Part shown: positions 1 through 9,532 of the stretch, piece by piece
How the letters are laid out: the number at the start of each line of letters is the position of its first letter
Numbering within the stretch: the stretch's first letter is position 1
Source: Arctopsyche grandis
Lineage: Eukaryota > Arthropoda > Insecta > Trichoptera > Hydropsychidae
Assembly (NCBI RefSeq): GCF_051622035.1
Contig: NC_135361.1
Location: forward strand, 3,167,001 to 3,231,000
DNA: 64,000 bases
Direction: 5' to 3'
Position numbers and translations under genes: made by a program
The notes under the pieces: generated by a model
The model's input: the letters and a program-made list of their open reading frames with translations, nothing else
The model's database searches: none
What the model was told of the DNA's origin: nothing

Positions 1-199
1 CCTCTGCGTCTGCCTCTGCCACCGCCACTGCTGCTGCCACTGCAATCGCTCGACCCTTCCGAGGCCGCACACGTCTACAAAGATCGAAACGAGATTCGTC
101 CAGAAAATGTCGGCTGTCGGCTGTCGGCTGTCGAGCAACCGCTACTCGCAACCAACCCCACGCTAGCGCTACTGCACTCGTGCCAACTTAAACGGTCTG
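1..199. other. Unassigned window edge, triplet-rich
   Basis: The first ~60 bases are rich in CTG/CTC/GCC triplets and a short GTCGGCT unit is repeated near 105-135. I see no open frame that belongs to a recognisable protein. It could be flanking host DNA into which the LINE at 200 inserted, or the edge of a gene lying outside the window. Confidence 0.3.
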
Positions 200-822
200 A
201 CACTAAGATCGGGCTGCCAACTTTATATACGATTTTATTACGCGATATATCTCCTTCATTTTTTACGCGATCTGGTGTAACTCAGGGGTCCACCTTAGGC
301 CCTTTACTATTTACAATAGTCATTAATAACCTCCCTAAAGTACTACGCAATGCTTCATGTCTCTTGTTTGCAGACGACGTTAAACTATTCTTTGCTGTTA
401 AGGATGAGAGGCAAGCCTCTCTCCTTCAAGCTGATATTAACGCTGTTTTAGAGTTCAGTTCTAGTTAAGGGCTTGAACTGAATACTAGTAAACGTGCCAT
501 TATGAGTTATGGACGCGCGAATTCGCTATATTGTCACGGATATTCCATTGGATCCGTATTGTTGAAGCGCGTGGAATCAATGGTCGACTTGGGTATCACT
601 TTTGATCCTCAATTCACCTTTCACAACCACATCACATCACAAGACAATCGCTGACGTTTCCTTTCGTCGACTTAGATTTGTCTTGAGATATGCTAGATTA
701 TTCTCCAACCCCTTGTCTTCTCGCTTGCTTTTCAACTCGCTTGTTAGAAGTAAGCTAGAGTATAATGCAATTGTGTGGAATCCGCATGAAGCAAACTACT
801 CTCTTATTATAGAAAAAGTGTC

Positions 823-2787
823 TGGGGATCTAGTCTTGTTGTGAAGGTCTTCTTCACCACCAGTCCGCCATGTATTATAGACAGGTTCGTCTGTGTTCGG
901 TATTAATACAGCTATATGTTGAATATGGTATTTATTTGGTAGTAACACGTATACACAAGTATGGTTAATTGTTGGTAAAAGTATGTCGTTCAGCGGTCTC
1001 TGGATATGGTAGAGTGTCACTGGCTCGGCATTCAGCTATGTTCAGAAGGTCTCTGGATGCGGCAGTGTGTTGCTGGCTCGTTGTTCGGCTATGTTCGGAA
1101 GGTCTCTGGATACGGCAGTGTGTTGCTGGCTCGTCCGGCTGGTTGATCTTCCAAGTCCGCGTAGTGTAGTGGTGGCTGGTCAGGAGCTGTATGTCGACGC
1201 TTGCTGCTGTGGGTCGACTGGCCTGGTGCTGTGTGTCGACGCTTGCTGCTGTGGGTCGACTGGCGTTGTTTGGGTTGTACCTCCTTTTATAGTGTTTCTG
1301 GAATCGCCTGACCCATGGTGGTGGTTTGTTGATGCGTAAGCGAGGAATGTTCTTTTGTCGAGGGGTAGAATTTTCTGGAACGATTGGTGCCGTTCCGCTC
1401 GATGTATTTTAATGGTGGCGGCGTGTTTCGACCGTTTTGGTTCCACTCGACTGGTAGGGGCGTTCCGCTTGAGTTTAATATAATGACTGCAGGTGTGTGT
1501 CGTCTGGGTTTCGTTCCGCTCGAGTGTGAAGGGTGGATCATTCTCGAAGGATTTTGGCATCGTTCCGCTTGAGTTGGATTTGGCGCCGTTCCGCCTGAGT
1601 TTAATATTGTGGCGGCTCGCTTATACGACATGGTCGAGTTTGGTTGCCTTCCTGCGAGTGGGAACCAACTCGGCTGGGTTCGGAGAGCTACTACTCACTC
1701 TGTCTTCAGCTGTCATATAATAAACACGTGCATTAACATGCCAGTCGTCTCATTCGTTCATCCTCCATACTGGTGACCCCCGACATCGAGCCACGCAGCC
1801 TCGATCAATTTCAACATGTCGCTCATCCCTGCCTCGCCGAGCCAGGCGGGGAAGCTACCCGCCGCGCCCCCATCGCCATCAACACAGCACGCCGCGGCCC
1901 GCGGGTGACAATAAACGAGCAGACACGGCTACCTACCTACCTACCTACCTACCGACGTCCAGCCACAACGTCGATGACAGGTGCTTAAAAAAATGGGGGA
2001 GCGAATGAGACGACGATCTTGACAGCTGGATGTGGAGTCATGCGCGATCCACTACACATAGAACGGTCATCCAGCACCACAAGACATACACCACCTCAGC
2101 ACCATCATCATCATCATCATCATCAAGGCCCCGTCCGTCCCCACGAGCGTCGTCACGCCGAGACGGGCGGTAGCGCTACAACACCTCCACGAGCCACAAC
2201 GATTCACAGTCCAGCTCGGAGTATCATCAACCACATCGATGCCCCTGCCGCCCCTGCCGCCCCCGCCGCCCCACCAACCGACATCAGCCTCGGAAGAGCG
2301 GCGCCGCCGCAGCATCGCATCGCGCGACCATCGGACCACCCACCGTCCTGCTCGCGACGTCACCGCCCTCGAATCTACCGACCATTCAGGGCGGTACACC
2401 TATGTACACAGCGGATGACCCACGTCAACATTATTTTTCTACCCACTCAATAATTTTTTTTCTATTGTAAAATTTGTTTCTTTGTAATTTTGGTATCGCT
2501 GATGCTGGGGGGGGAGTGATGTGGCGGCTCGCTTATACGACATGGTCGAGTTTGGTTGCCTTCCTGCGAGTGGGAACCAACTCGGCTGGGTTCGGAGAGC
2601 TACTACTCACTCTGTCTTCAGCTGTCATATAATAAACACGTGCATTAACATGCCAGTCGTCTCATTCGTTCATCCTCCATAATATAATGACTGCAGGTGT
2701 ATGTCGTCTGGGTTTCGTTCCGCTCGATGTAGTTTGTTGTTGCGGAATATTCTCGAATGTTTCGATGACGATGACGAGATTCCTACA
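823..2787 (-). mobile_element. LTR family A, copy 1 (fossil), carries nested T1
   Basis: Excluding the nested element T1, about 890 bp remain. They match family A copies at 24646 and 29354 in reverse complement and end in TG...CA. The element sits inside the LINE reverse transcriptase reading frame. Its flanks share AGTG (817-820 and 2788-2791), a 4-6 bp target duplication. In its sense orientation the LTR begins TGTAGGAATC and ends near GTCCCCA. No internal coding region is present, so it is read as a solo LTR. It is older than T1, which lies inside it. Confidence 0.8.
1608..2679 (+). mobile_element. T1: miniature two-LTR element (TRIM-like), nearly whole
   Basis: Two direct LTRs of 160 bp (1608-1767 and 2520-2679) read as identical by eye and begin TGTGGCGGCTCG and end CCTCCA. 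The flanks carry the 6-bp target duplication TAATAT (1602-1607 and 2680-2685). Just inside the 5' LTR is a primer-binding-like stretch starting TGGTGACCCC, and a purine tract (GGGGGGGGAG) abuts the 3' LTR. The interior is only ~750 bp with no reverse transcriptase, protease or integrase, so the element must rely on enzymes supplied elsewhere. A His/Pro/Ala-rich open frame covers about 2040-2453. Identical LTRs imply recent insertion. The TGGTGACCCC start resembles tRNA-Trp-primed Gypsy/CsRn1-type elements (inference). Confidence 0.9.
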
Positions 2788-3635
2788 AGTGCAAAAAGCA
2801 TTTCTTCGTTTTCTTTATAAGAAAGAGTATGGGTACTACCCATATCTCTATCCTACTCCTTTCCTTTTGGGCATGCTTGGGTATAATTCCCTTGAACTTC
2901 GGAGAAACTTCTCGTTAATTCGTTTCGTTCTCCAGCTATTGCGTGGTAATACGTCATGCCCGTTGTTGCTGGAACAGTTGGGACTTTATGTCCCTAATAA
3001 TTATGTGCGTGGTAGACATCATCATTTGATGGTTGTACCTGCTGCTCGCACAGTTCTTTTTCGAATGGCTCCTATTCCAAGAGCTATTCGACTTCTCAAT
3101 GAAATCGTTGCTGCTGTCCCTGAATGTGATATTTTCCACCTTGGGGAGCGTAGATTATCAGATATTATCATAACATATTTATCTGGTAACCTGCGCTCAT
3201 CATTACTTTCTTAATTTGAATGTGATGAATGAGTGGAATCTTAATCTACTCTCTTCCATTTGGGCCTCGCTGTGATTTTATTTTTTATTCATATTTTGTT
3301 TTACTTTTTCTTTCTCCTTTGTACATTTTTATATACTATTTTAATTTTGTTCAGTGTAAACAAATAATGGGATTTATGGATTTTATTTTTAATTTTTACA
3401 CTTTTGTTATTTTTTTTTTCTCTCTGAATGATGTATTATTTTCCTTTTGTTACTTTTTTTTATTATTTTATTTTACCATGTTTTCTGCTTTTGCTTTTTT
3501 CCTTTATTTACAGTTTACTTGTTTTTATATCATGTTTTTATATCTTTTTCAAATGTAGGTCATTGTGGCGCAATAGGTTCTTCCTGTAATGCCACAATGG
3601 TCCAAAACTATTAAATAAATAAATAAAATAAATTA

Positions 3636-3904
3636 AAACTTTCATTTTTGATTCCAATGTTGTTTATTCAAATTACAAAAGACTGCGAAGTTTAACACGA
3701 ATATTCGTTTTAATCTTAGTCATTTTTAAATTACCAGAGTTGTGCCCGATAAAATATCATCGCATGGGTTATGGCTAGAGGTTGTGATCGAGAAATTTGG
3801 ATTCTCGTTTTTTGATATTATATTGTGAAAATTCGAGATGTCAAAATCGGTATGTCAAAAGTGGGCCTCCATCGCGGCATCGAAAGGTTGAAAGATCTAT
3901 AGTG
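3636..3904. other. Unassigned AT-rich spacer
   Basis: No open frame, hairpin or repeat shared with the rest of the window was recognised between the LINE tail and the following LTR fragment. Confidence 0.4.
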
Positions 3905-4340
3905 CGGTTGAAAGTTTTTGGACCGTTTCCCGGCCTATGGAAATTCAGTTGAATTTTGAAGAGGATCTTTATTACTCGATTAATACAGGTGTATTTGTAT
4001 GTACAGCAAAGTAGGTAGAGGATTCACTGGAATGAGCTAGGTCGAGTTCCTGAAGCTCACTGGCATCTGGGGACGATGCACTGGTTTATAAAGGTGTTGC
4101 TTGAGCAACGCGTAGCTGGGCTGGTGAGATCACGTTCTGGAAGATTTCGACGGGGTCGAGGTCTTCCTTTGTATTCTATGGTTAACGCGTAGTTAGTTGA
4201 CTCCTTGGTGTATGTACTCGTGATTGCGTATCCAGAGCGAGTCGAATCGCCTTTATGGGTAAACTGGATGAAGTATTTCGGCCACGGATAACTTTCGTGT
4301 CGACAGTGATTCTTAACCTTGTTGTGACTGAGATGAAACT
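3905..4340 (-). mobile_element. LTR family F fragment (fossil)
   Basis: It shares the phrases ACCGTTTCCCGGCCTATGG, GAGGATCTTTATTACTCG and TGGTTTATAAAGGTGTTGC with F copies at 8135, 17081, 30759 and 57900. In the reverse complement an AATAAA lies after a TATA-like CTTTATAAA box, so the sense strand is taken as minus. Neither terminus is sharp and no target duplication was found. Confidence 0.7.
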
Positions 4341-4414
4341 TAGGTCCACTAATAGGATCCTGAATCAAAACAAGAATCTATGCGATGGCATAAAAAGGGC
4401 ACCTTACCTCCTAA

Positions 4415-4860
4415 AAATATAAAGTGGCAACATCAGCTAGGAAGATCATGGCTACAGTTTTTTGGGATCCCGAAGGAAACCTTTTAATAGATTTTAAAGA
4501 AAAGGGTGAGAATATAACATCAGACTATTACATTAATGTGTTATATCGATTAAAATATGCCATTCAAGAAAATCGACAAATAGTGTCCTCCTTTGGCATG
4601 ACAATGCTCTAGTTCACAAGGCTCACAAAACAGTGGCTGCTATAACATCATGCGGGTTCTAAGAAATAAATCATCCAACATACAGTCCAGGTCTAGCCCC
4701 GAGTGATTATTTTTTATTTCCAAATTTAAAAAAAGACCTTCGTGGAAAAAAAATTATCAACTTTGTTTTCATGGTTTAGAAATGTTATTAAAACGGTGTG
4801 TGTGGAGATTAAAGGAGACTACGTTGAAAAATTACATTATATTTTTTCATTTCCTCCCCC
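4415..4860 (+). pseudogene. Mariner (Tc1/mariner) transposase C-terminal remnant
   Basis: The frame reads ARKIMATVFWDPEGNLLIDF followed by YYINVLYRLK, the well-known mariner transposase block around the second catalytic aspartate (FWD...LIDF). After a stop near 4610 other frames still resemble ...HNALVHKAHKTV, SDYFLFPNLKK and GDYVEK. Stops and frame changes show it is dead. No terminal inverted repeats were found at either side, so only the 3' half of the gene survives. Confidence 0.85.
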
Positions 4861-4971
4861 CTTACACCTTCATTCCGCGAATATGTTGACCTTCCCTCCA
4901 TTTCTAATAACATGTACTTTGAATACTATTAAGTCCTATCGATAGTATACGAATACTTTAAGTATTCATAT

Positions 4972-5007
4972 ATGAGTCACATGATAGTATACTGTCATGT
5001 GACTCAT
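4972..5007. repeat. Perfect 13-bp inverted repeat around a 10-bp spacer
   Basis: ATGAGTCACATGA at 4972-4984 is mirrored exactly by TCATGTGACTCAT at 4995-5007. Each arm contains the AP-1-like heptamer TGAGTCA. It may be the remains of a transposon end; no gene is near. Confidence 0.75.
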
Positions 5008-5486
5008 GTTTGAACTCAATATTTTCCAAATTAAATATAGCAGGAGGAATAAAGTAAATAATGAAAAAAAATTGATAATTCAAATACAACTTTATTGAAA
5101 ATAACAGAAAATGTAACCGTACACTGGATATAAAAATTTAATTAATATTAAGTTACAATGTCTTTCTATATTTGCAAGCAGTGCTTTTTTTGTAATGTAA
5201 TACACTGAAACGTTTCTGACACCTTTTAAAAAAATTAAGATCAATGTTTAATTTTTCATGCTTTCCTTGGTATAAGAAAATCTGTTTTAAATTTAATGGT
5301 ATTTAAATATAATTTTCTTTAAAAAAAGCTTTTAAGGTAAATTTACAAATACATAAATGGTTTTTAACATTAAGTATGGTTTTTCCTCAGTATGTCAAAT
5401 CACAGTGATAGATTTAAGAATAAAAAACTTGAGTCTGATTTTACATAAGCGTGGCTCGTCTGAATAGGTGTGATAAACAGTGTTGG
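5008..5486. other. AT-rich spacer, no gene seen
   Basis: Contains poly-A and poly-T runs and short ORFs full of low-complexity residues. Nothing recognisable. Confidence 0.4.
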
Positions 5487-5630
5487 AAAAAATGCAAATG
5501 ATTTTAAACAAATGTCACATCTGTGCGGTTTTTACCCAGTGTGAGTTTTCGTATGTTCCACAACGGAGCAACTCAAAAGTAAACGAGTTTAAACATATTT
5601 CGCACCGCCATGATTTTACCTAAAAATTAC
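5487..5630 (-). pseudogene. C2H2 zinc-finger fragment (two broken fingers)
   Basis: Reading the minus strand gives WRCEICLNSFTFELL, then after a frame change EHTKTHTG, then a stop where the E of the TGEKP linker should be, then KPHRCDICLKSF. These are two C2H2 fingers with the standard inter-finger linker. The finger helices lack both histidines in frame, so this is a decayed fragment. It faces a similar fragment on the other strand 15 bp away. Confidence 0.75.
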
Positions 5631-5639
5631 AACGATTCG

Positions 5640-5765
5640 AAATATGTTTAAATTTCATTTGCTCGTAAATATTCCTTTGTGGAACATAAGAAGACTAGCA
5701 CTGGGGAAAAACCGTACAAATGTGATATTTGTTTAAAATCATTTACATATAGTTTCTACACATGT
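5640..5765 (+). pseudogene. C2H2 zinc-finger fragment, inverted partner
   Basis: EHKKTSTGEKPYKCDICLKS is readable near 5680-5740, preceded in another frame by CEICLN. It carries the same CDICLKSF finger as the minus-strand fragment at 5487-5630, so the two are diverged copies of one sequence in inverted orientation. Stops and a frame change show it is not a gene. Confidence 0.75.
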
Positions 5766-6535
5766 ACAAACTTTATGAATTTATCATTAATACGGTGTTC
5801 AGCAGGTTTAACATTGGTGTGGTTTATCTAAGATTTGAATTGATGAAATTTCAGTATCTTCCATAGTTTCTTCTCTGCTATATAGTGATGTAAGTTATAT
5901 CATGTAACCGTTCTTGCCATAATCTGCAAAATCAAACAAAATTTAGCTGTAATACAAATAAATATTTTCAGAATATAAATTCAATTCATATTAACGTCAC
6001 TCTCAATCTGCCATATGAAATCATATGCTAAGATTTATCTACCTCTGATATCCAACCACTCGATCTGGCAGCATGTCATCTCTCCTAACCTACAAAATAA
6101 AAAACGTGTTATGCGATTTTTTGTGAATTAGATGCCGATTTGATAATGAAGCAATCAATATATGTACATAGGTTAGAAATAGAGCTTAGACTGACTTACC
6201 AGAATACTAAAGCGACGATAAAAGTACGACTTTTAAAAGAGTGTTTTTTAAAGAGTGTTACTTCGAAAACATAACGGTGACCAATGAAGGCAAAGCCTCG
6301 TACTGATCAACGCCTAAATCAAATGTTGTTAACGGCCATGTACTTTTAGAGTTATGTAAATGTTTTTAATTTCTTAACAAAATAAAAGCATTTACACTGG
6401 GCAGTCAATAGCGTTAAACGCCTCTTTACGGCAAATTCATTCAAACATTCACACTTTCAGTAATTAATTTTAAGAGGAGAAACATTTACCGTGGTTGGCC
6501 ATTGAACACGTAGAATAGATGCTAAACATTGAATA
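5766..6535. other. AT-rich intergenic stretch, nothing recognised
   Basis: Short ORFs only. One phrase (ACGGTGACCAATGAAGG near 6270) resembles the AGGTGACC ends of the TIR element at 14313 but no paired end was found. Confidence 0.35.
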
Positions 6536-6545
6536 TTTACTTGAG

Positions 6546-6612
6546 TACTATTGAATATATTACGACGGTACTATTGAATATATTATGACGGTACTATTGA
6601 ATATATTACCAT
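6546..6612. repeat. Short tandem repeat, ~24-bp unit x3
   Basis: GTACTATTGAATATATTA followed by CGAC/TGAC is repeated about three times with only single-base differences between units. Confidence 0.8.
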
Positions 6613-6660
6613 TTCTTTTCAAATTCAAAACCAGGACATTTTTTTCTATATATTTTGTAA

Positions 6661-7116
6661 CGCGACGTTCTCCCGAGTGTCCCATCAGTTGGTAGCGGTA
6701 GTAATATTTAGGGTGGCACCAGTGACTTTACCGCGCCAACATCATGCTCCTCTCGAGCGCACCGAGAGCGAGTCTCTCTACCGTCAACCGTCATCCGGGA
6801 AGGACCTCCCTATCCAGCATCTCCGCCGAGCGTTTTCAGAGACGCCCAGAGATCGCCATCTTGTGTCCACACGAGGCAGGACGGAGTTTGTCTCCTGCCT
6901 CCCCCCCCCCCCCCCGCTGCTGTGACCCGACCAGCGGTGCTTCAACGAGACGAGTTTGCAGTCAGGAACCTCCCCGACTATATACAAACCTAGCCCAGGT
7001 TAGTCCACGTTGCCCTATAACGCTATTCCTGGAAGAACGTGTAGGCGGGGTACATGTGTGTTGACAGCGCTGTTGAATGATCAGAAGGTTGCGAAAATCA
7101 CGTCGGGGTCACCAAT
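6661..7116 (-). mobile_element. Internal scrap and primer-binding site of an LTR element (fossil)
   Basis: On the minus strand, the LTR that starts at 7117/7118 on the plus strand is followed after one base by TGGTGACCCCGACGTGAT, a perfect tRNA-Trp-type primer-binding site (7099-7116 reverse complement). The ~440 bp beyond it is GC-richer than its surroundings and may be leader or gag-like sequence, but I cannot name a domain. A short second copy of the LTR tip (TGTAGGCGGGGTA) lies at about 7041. It is broken and incomplete. Confidence 0.55.
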
Positions 7117-7206
7117 GTAGGCGGGGTAGCGATGTGTTGACCGTATCCCAGCCTAACGAAACACTGTTGTGCTAGTTTTATAAAGTTTTATTGTTTGATT
7201 CCTACA
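7117..7206 (-). mobile_element. Shortened LTR of family F type (fossil)
   Basis: It begins TGTAGGCGGGG and ends TGATTCCTACA on the plus strand, with the F phrases TTGACCGTATCCCAGCCTAA and TTTATAAAGTTTTATTG between. At about 90 bp it is far shorter than other F LTRs (430-480 bp). It adjoins the tRNA-Trp-type primer-binding site, which fixes the sense strand as minus. Confidence 0.6.
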
Positions 7207-7459
7207 AACGAGAACGAAGTATCCGCCCTCTGGACCTCCCACCGCGAGATCAGATAAACGCGCGTAAAACCGTTCGTTACAATTTCAATTATTAAAAAGG
7301 AACATTGTATAATCATACACGCACAATTATAAAAAATAAATTCATTTTCTCGAATGCTCTTTTAAAATTCTATACAAGTCTGGCGAAAATTATCGTCAAT
7401 TGGCGCTCATATATTTGATTCATGGACGTCATTTGGAGGTTCAGAGGTTCAGAAATTTA

Positions 7460-7758
7460 GGTAAACGGACTACTAGTCATATGTGAACCAGTCACAGGAC
7501 AACCGGTCGCTCTAGATCGGTCACACGTGATCACCCGTCACACTAAAACTGGTCACACCCAAAAATTCGACCAATTTTTAATTTTTGGGTGTGACCAGTT
7601 TTTTCGTGACCAATTTTCGTGTGTGACCAGTTTTCTCGTGATCAGTTTTAGGGTGTGACCAGTTTTCCAATGACCAGTTTTAGTGTGATCATGTGACGGG
7701 TTTAGAGCGACCAGTTGTCCTGTGACCGGTTCACATTTGACTAGTAATCACTGAACCG
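7460..7758. mobile_element. Foldback MITE family M, copy 1
   Basis: Nearly the whole element can fold on itself. Left and right tips share ACTAGTCA/ATGTGAACC in inverted order, and the interior is a run of inverted and direct GTGACCAGTTTT and TGGTCAC phrases. An 8-bp direct repeat (AAATTTAG at 7453-7460 and 7759-7766, boundary ambiguous by one base) flanks it, the size typical of hAT elements. There is no coding capacity. Copy 2 is at 9533-10405. Confidence 0.85.
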
Positions 7759-7766
7759 AAATTTAG

Positions 7767-8134
7767 TTCAGATTAGAGATGTGCCAGCGGGAACTTTGGA
7801 CGATGGCAATTTTGGGAAAATTGAAAAAAAAATGTATATCAATCAGATTTCCAAATAGACACATTTTTAGATACTCGCAATGAGCCAATGTCATTGATAC
7901 ATGCAACACTTGAATGAATCTAAACGTTTTCATGTAGTACTGTAAATGTCCGGTTTGTGTTTGAGTTGGATGCTTTACGTAAATAACCTATTATGTAGCC
8001 ATTATCGCTTGTTCGAAATACGCGGTTTGCAAGTGGCAACTACGACGATTTCGGAATTCGGAATCTCGGATCTTTTCAACATCATTTGGTTTCATTAATT
8101 CAAAAATATAATTGTATTATTCATTCATACTTCA
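7767..8134. other. Spacer, nothing recognised
   Basis: No gene, hairpin or shared repeat identified. Confidence 0.35.
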
Positions 8135-8345
8135 TACTCGTTGCTTAAGCAACACCTTTATAATTCAACGCATCGTCCCCAGATGCCAGTGAGCTTCAGG
8201 AACTCGACCTGGTTCGTTCCAGCGAATCCAATACCTACTTCGCTGTACATAGAAATACACCTGTATACGCTGTACATAGAATAATAAAAATCCTCTTCAA
8301 AATACAACTGAATTTCCATAGGCCGGGAAACGGTCCAAACCTTTA
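8135..8345 (+). mobile_element. LTR family F fragment, sense orientation (fossil)
   Basis: It carries the reverse complement of F phrases: GCATCGTCCCCAGATGCC, GTGAGCTTCAGGAACTCGAC, and CATAGGCCGGGAAACGGTCC. The 5' part of the LTR is missing and no target duplication is visible. Confidence 0.7.
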
Positions 8346-8351
8346 ATCCGC

Positions 8352-8535
8352 CCTATATCATGTTTATTTAATTTTCTCTATTTCTTTTCTTCCATTTATG
8401 TATTTTTACTTGTATTTTCATGTACTTTTTTCCATTCTTAATCTGTTTAGCATACTCGTCACTTTGGAGCATTCTGTTAGTCGAGTGTGCTAGATTAATT
8501 GATGTATAATGAAATAATTTATATATAAAATTATT
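8352..8535 (+). mobile_element. LINE 3' end, weak
   Basis: An AT-rich stretch with CGTCACTTTGGAGCATTCTG, then a short AT-rich terminal repeat near 8505-8530. This is how many CR1-like LINE 3' UTRs look. No coding part remains. Confidence 0.35.
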
Positions 8536-8690
8536 ATTTTGAATAAAAACACCAATAATTTTTTTTTACTATCGCCATCTATGTTTAAAGTCAACCGTAA
8601 CCGTCAAATAGAATGTCGGCGGGCAAATTACAAACGCGTCTTACACGATATATTTGCACCATCGTAATGGCGGAGGCTCCATTTACTTAC
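8536..8690. repeat. Repeat family K, left part
   Basis: It matches the reverse complement of 46510-46675 (shared phrases include ACTATCGCCATCTATG, GCACCATCGTAATGGCGGAGG and ACGCGTCTTACACGATAT). The other half of the repeat resumes at 9385, after LTR I1. The uninterrupted copy at 46386-46675 shows how the two halves fit together. Confidence 0.75.
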
Positions 8691-8948
8691 TGTACAGACT
8701 CCAAGGCTCCTCAACTCGAGGGACCCGGAAGTCGATTTCGTAGAAGCTCGTGGTAAGCGTGGGCGGGGCTGGTTTCCTCCAAGGGATCTACAGGTCGTCG
8801 TCTGCGGTCTGGTCTCTGCTGCTGTCGGCTCGGCTCGATGTATATCTCTCTCTCTCGTACAGTGTGCGTAAGTGAGGGTGATACGGGACAAAGGCGGGAA
8901 ATTGTATAATAATGAAAACAGGTTGTAATTCTGTTTGTATGGTGACTG

Positions 8949-9019
<71 letters not shown>

Positions 9020-9384
9020 TCAAGCAGGGGGCAAAAAGGGGGGGGAGTCCGACTTGAAATTAGCGCGCACGTGTTCAAGAGGTTATGATAACCTCACTCA
9101 ACCACGTGGCTACGTGATCTGACTTCGACGAAGAGAGACCAGGAATTCCTCACTTCTCACCGGACGTATACTGAAGCTGTACTTCCAGTATCGTCTGCCG
9201 ATTAAGGCTGAGCTGATCGGGACTCGGTGGTGGGAACCAACTCGGTAGCGAACAGAGATGTTCACTCGACCGACGCGGAAAACGAATAGGAGGCGGGGAC
9301 ACGCGCTCGGCGCCGATCTCCCTCCAAAACGGCTCCTTTGGTCGTAACGCCACGAAAGCTGACCATGAAGACTTGGTCGGAACA
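8691..9384 (-). mobile_element. Solo LTR, family I copy 1 (fossil)
   Basis: It begins TGTACAGACTCC and ends GTCGGAACA on the plus strand, giving TG...CA ends, and is flanked by the 5-bp target duplication CTTAC (8686-8690 and 9385-9389). It lies inside repeat K, whose two halves continue on both sides. A (TA)n tract of about 60 bp is inside it. It matches the copy at 59873-60485 and the split copy around T3. Sense is taken as minus from the TGTTC...TCTGTACA orientation. No internal region, hence a solo LTR. Confidence 0.85.
8953..9011. repeat. (TA)n microsatellite
   Basis: An unbroken TA dinucleotide run of about 58 bp inside LTR I1. Confidence 0.95.
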
Positions 9385-9524
9385 CTTACATTGATCATTG
9401 ACCAAATGAGCAATATGGCAAAGTATGAAAACGATCTGATAAGAGATAAAAATGACCACTAGCACGAAAGCCATGTGAAACGTAAAGGAGGTATGTAAAT
9501 AATAAAGTAAAATACTCGGAATAA
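9385..9524. repeat. Repeat family K, right part
   Basis: ATGAGCAATATGGCAAAGTA and GTGAAACGTAAAGGAGGTAT correspond to the reverse complement of 46400-46480. It completes the K copy that begins at 8536. Confidence 0.75.
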
Positions 9525-9532
9525 ATTCTTTT

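Larger units (their letters stand above)
200..3635 (+). mobile_element. 5'-truncated CR1/Jockey-like LINE, split by an LTR insertion
   Basis: Reverse-transcriptase signatures are readable: SGVTQGSTLGPLLF near 268-310 and the FADDVKLF catalytic box near 367-390, followed by a GLELN..K motif and DLGITFD. The thumb and C-terminal part (SKLEYNAIVWNP, about 750-785) changes frame near 630, and one in-frame stop lies near 466, so the copy is dead. Coding similarity stops at IEKV (~820) and resumes as QKAFLRFLYKKEYGYYP at about 2792, running to a stop near 3213. The interval between is LTR element A1. The 3' end is an A-rich (TAAA)n tail at 3612-3635, typical of CR1-type LINEs. A second copy of the family lies at 62240-62910 on the minus strand. 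Clade assignment is from memory of motif patterns. Confidence 0.85.

Noticed and set aside
7079-7116. Possible tRNA-Trp gene fragment
   Set aside because: It includes CCA, lacks the 5' half, and abuts an LTR; better read as a primer-binding site with extension.
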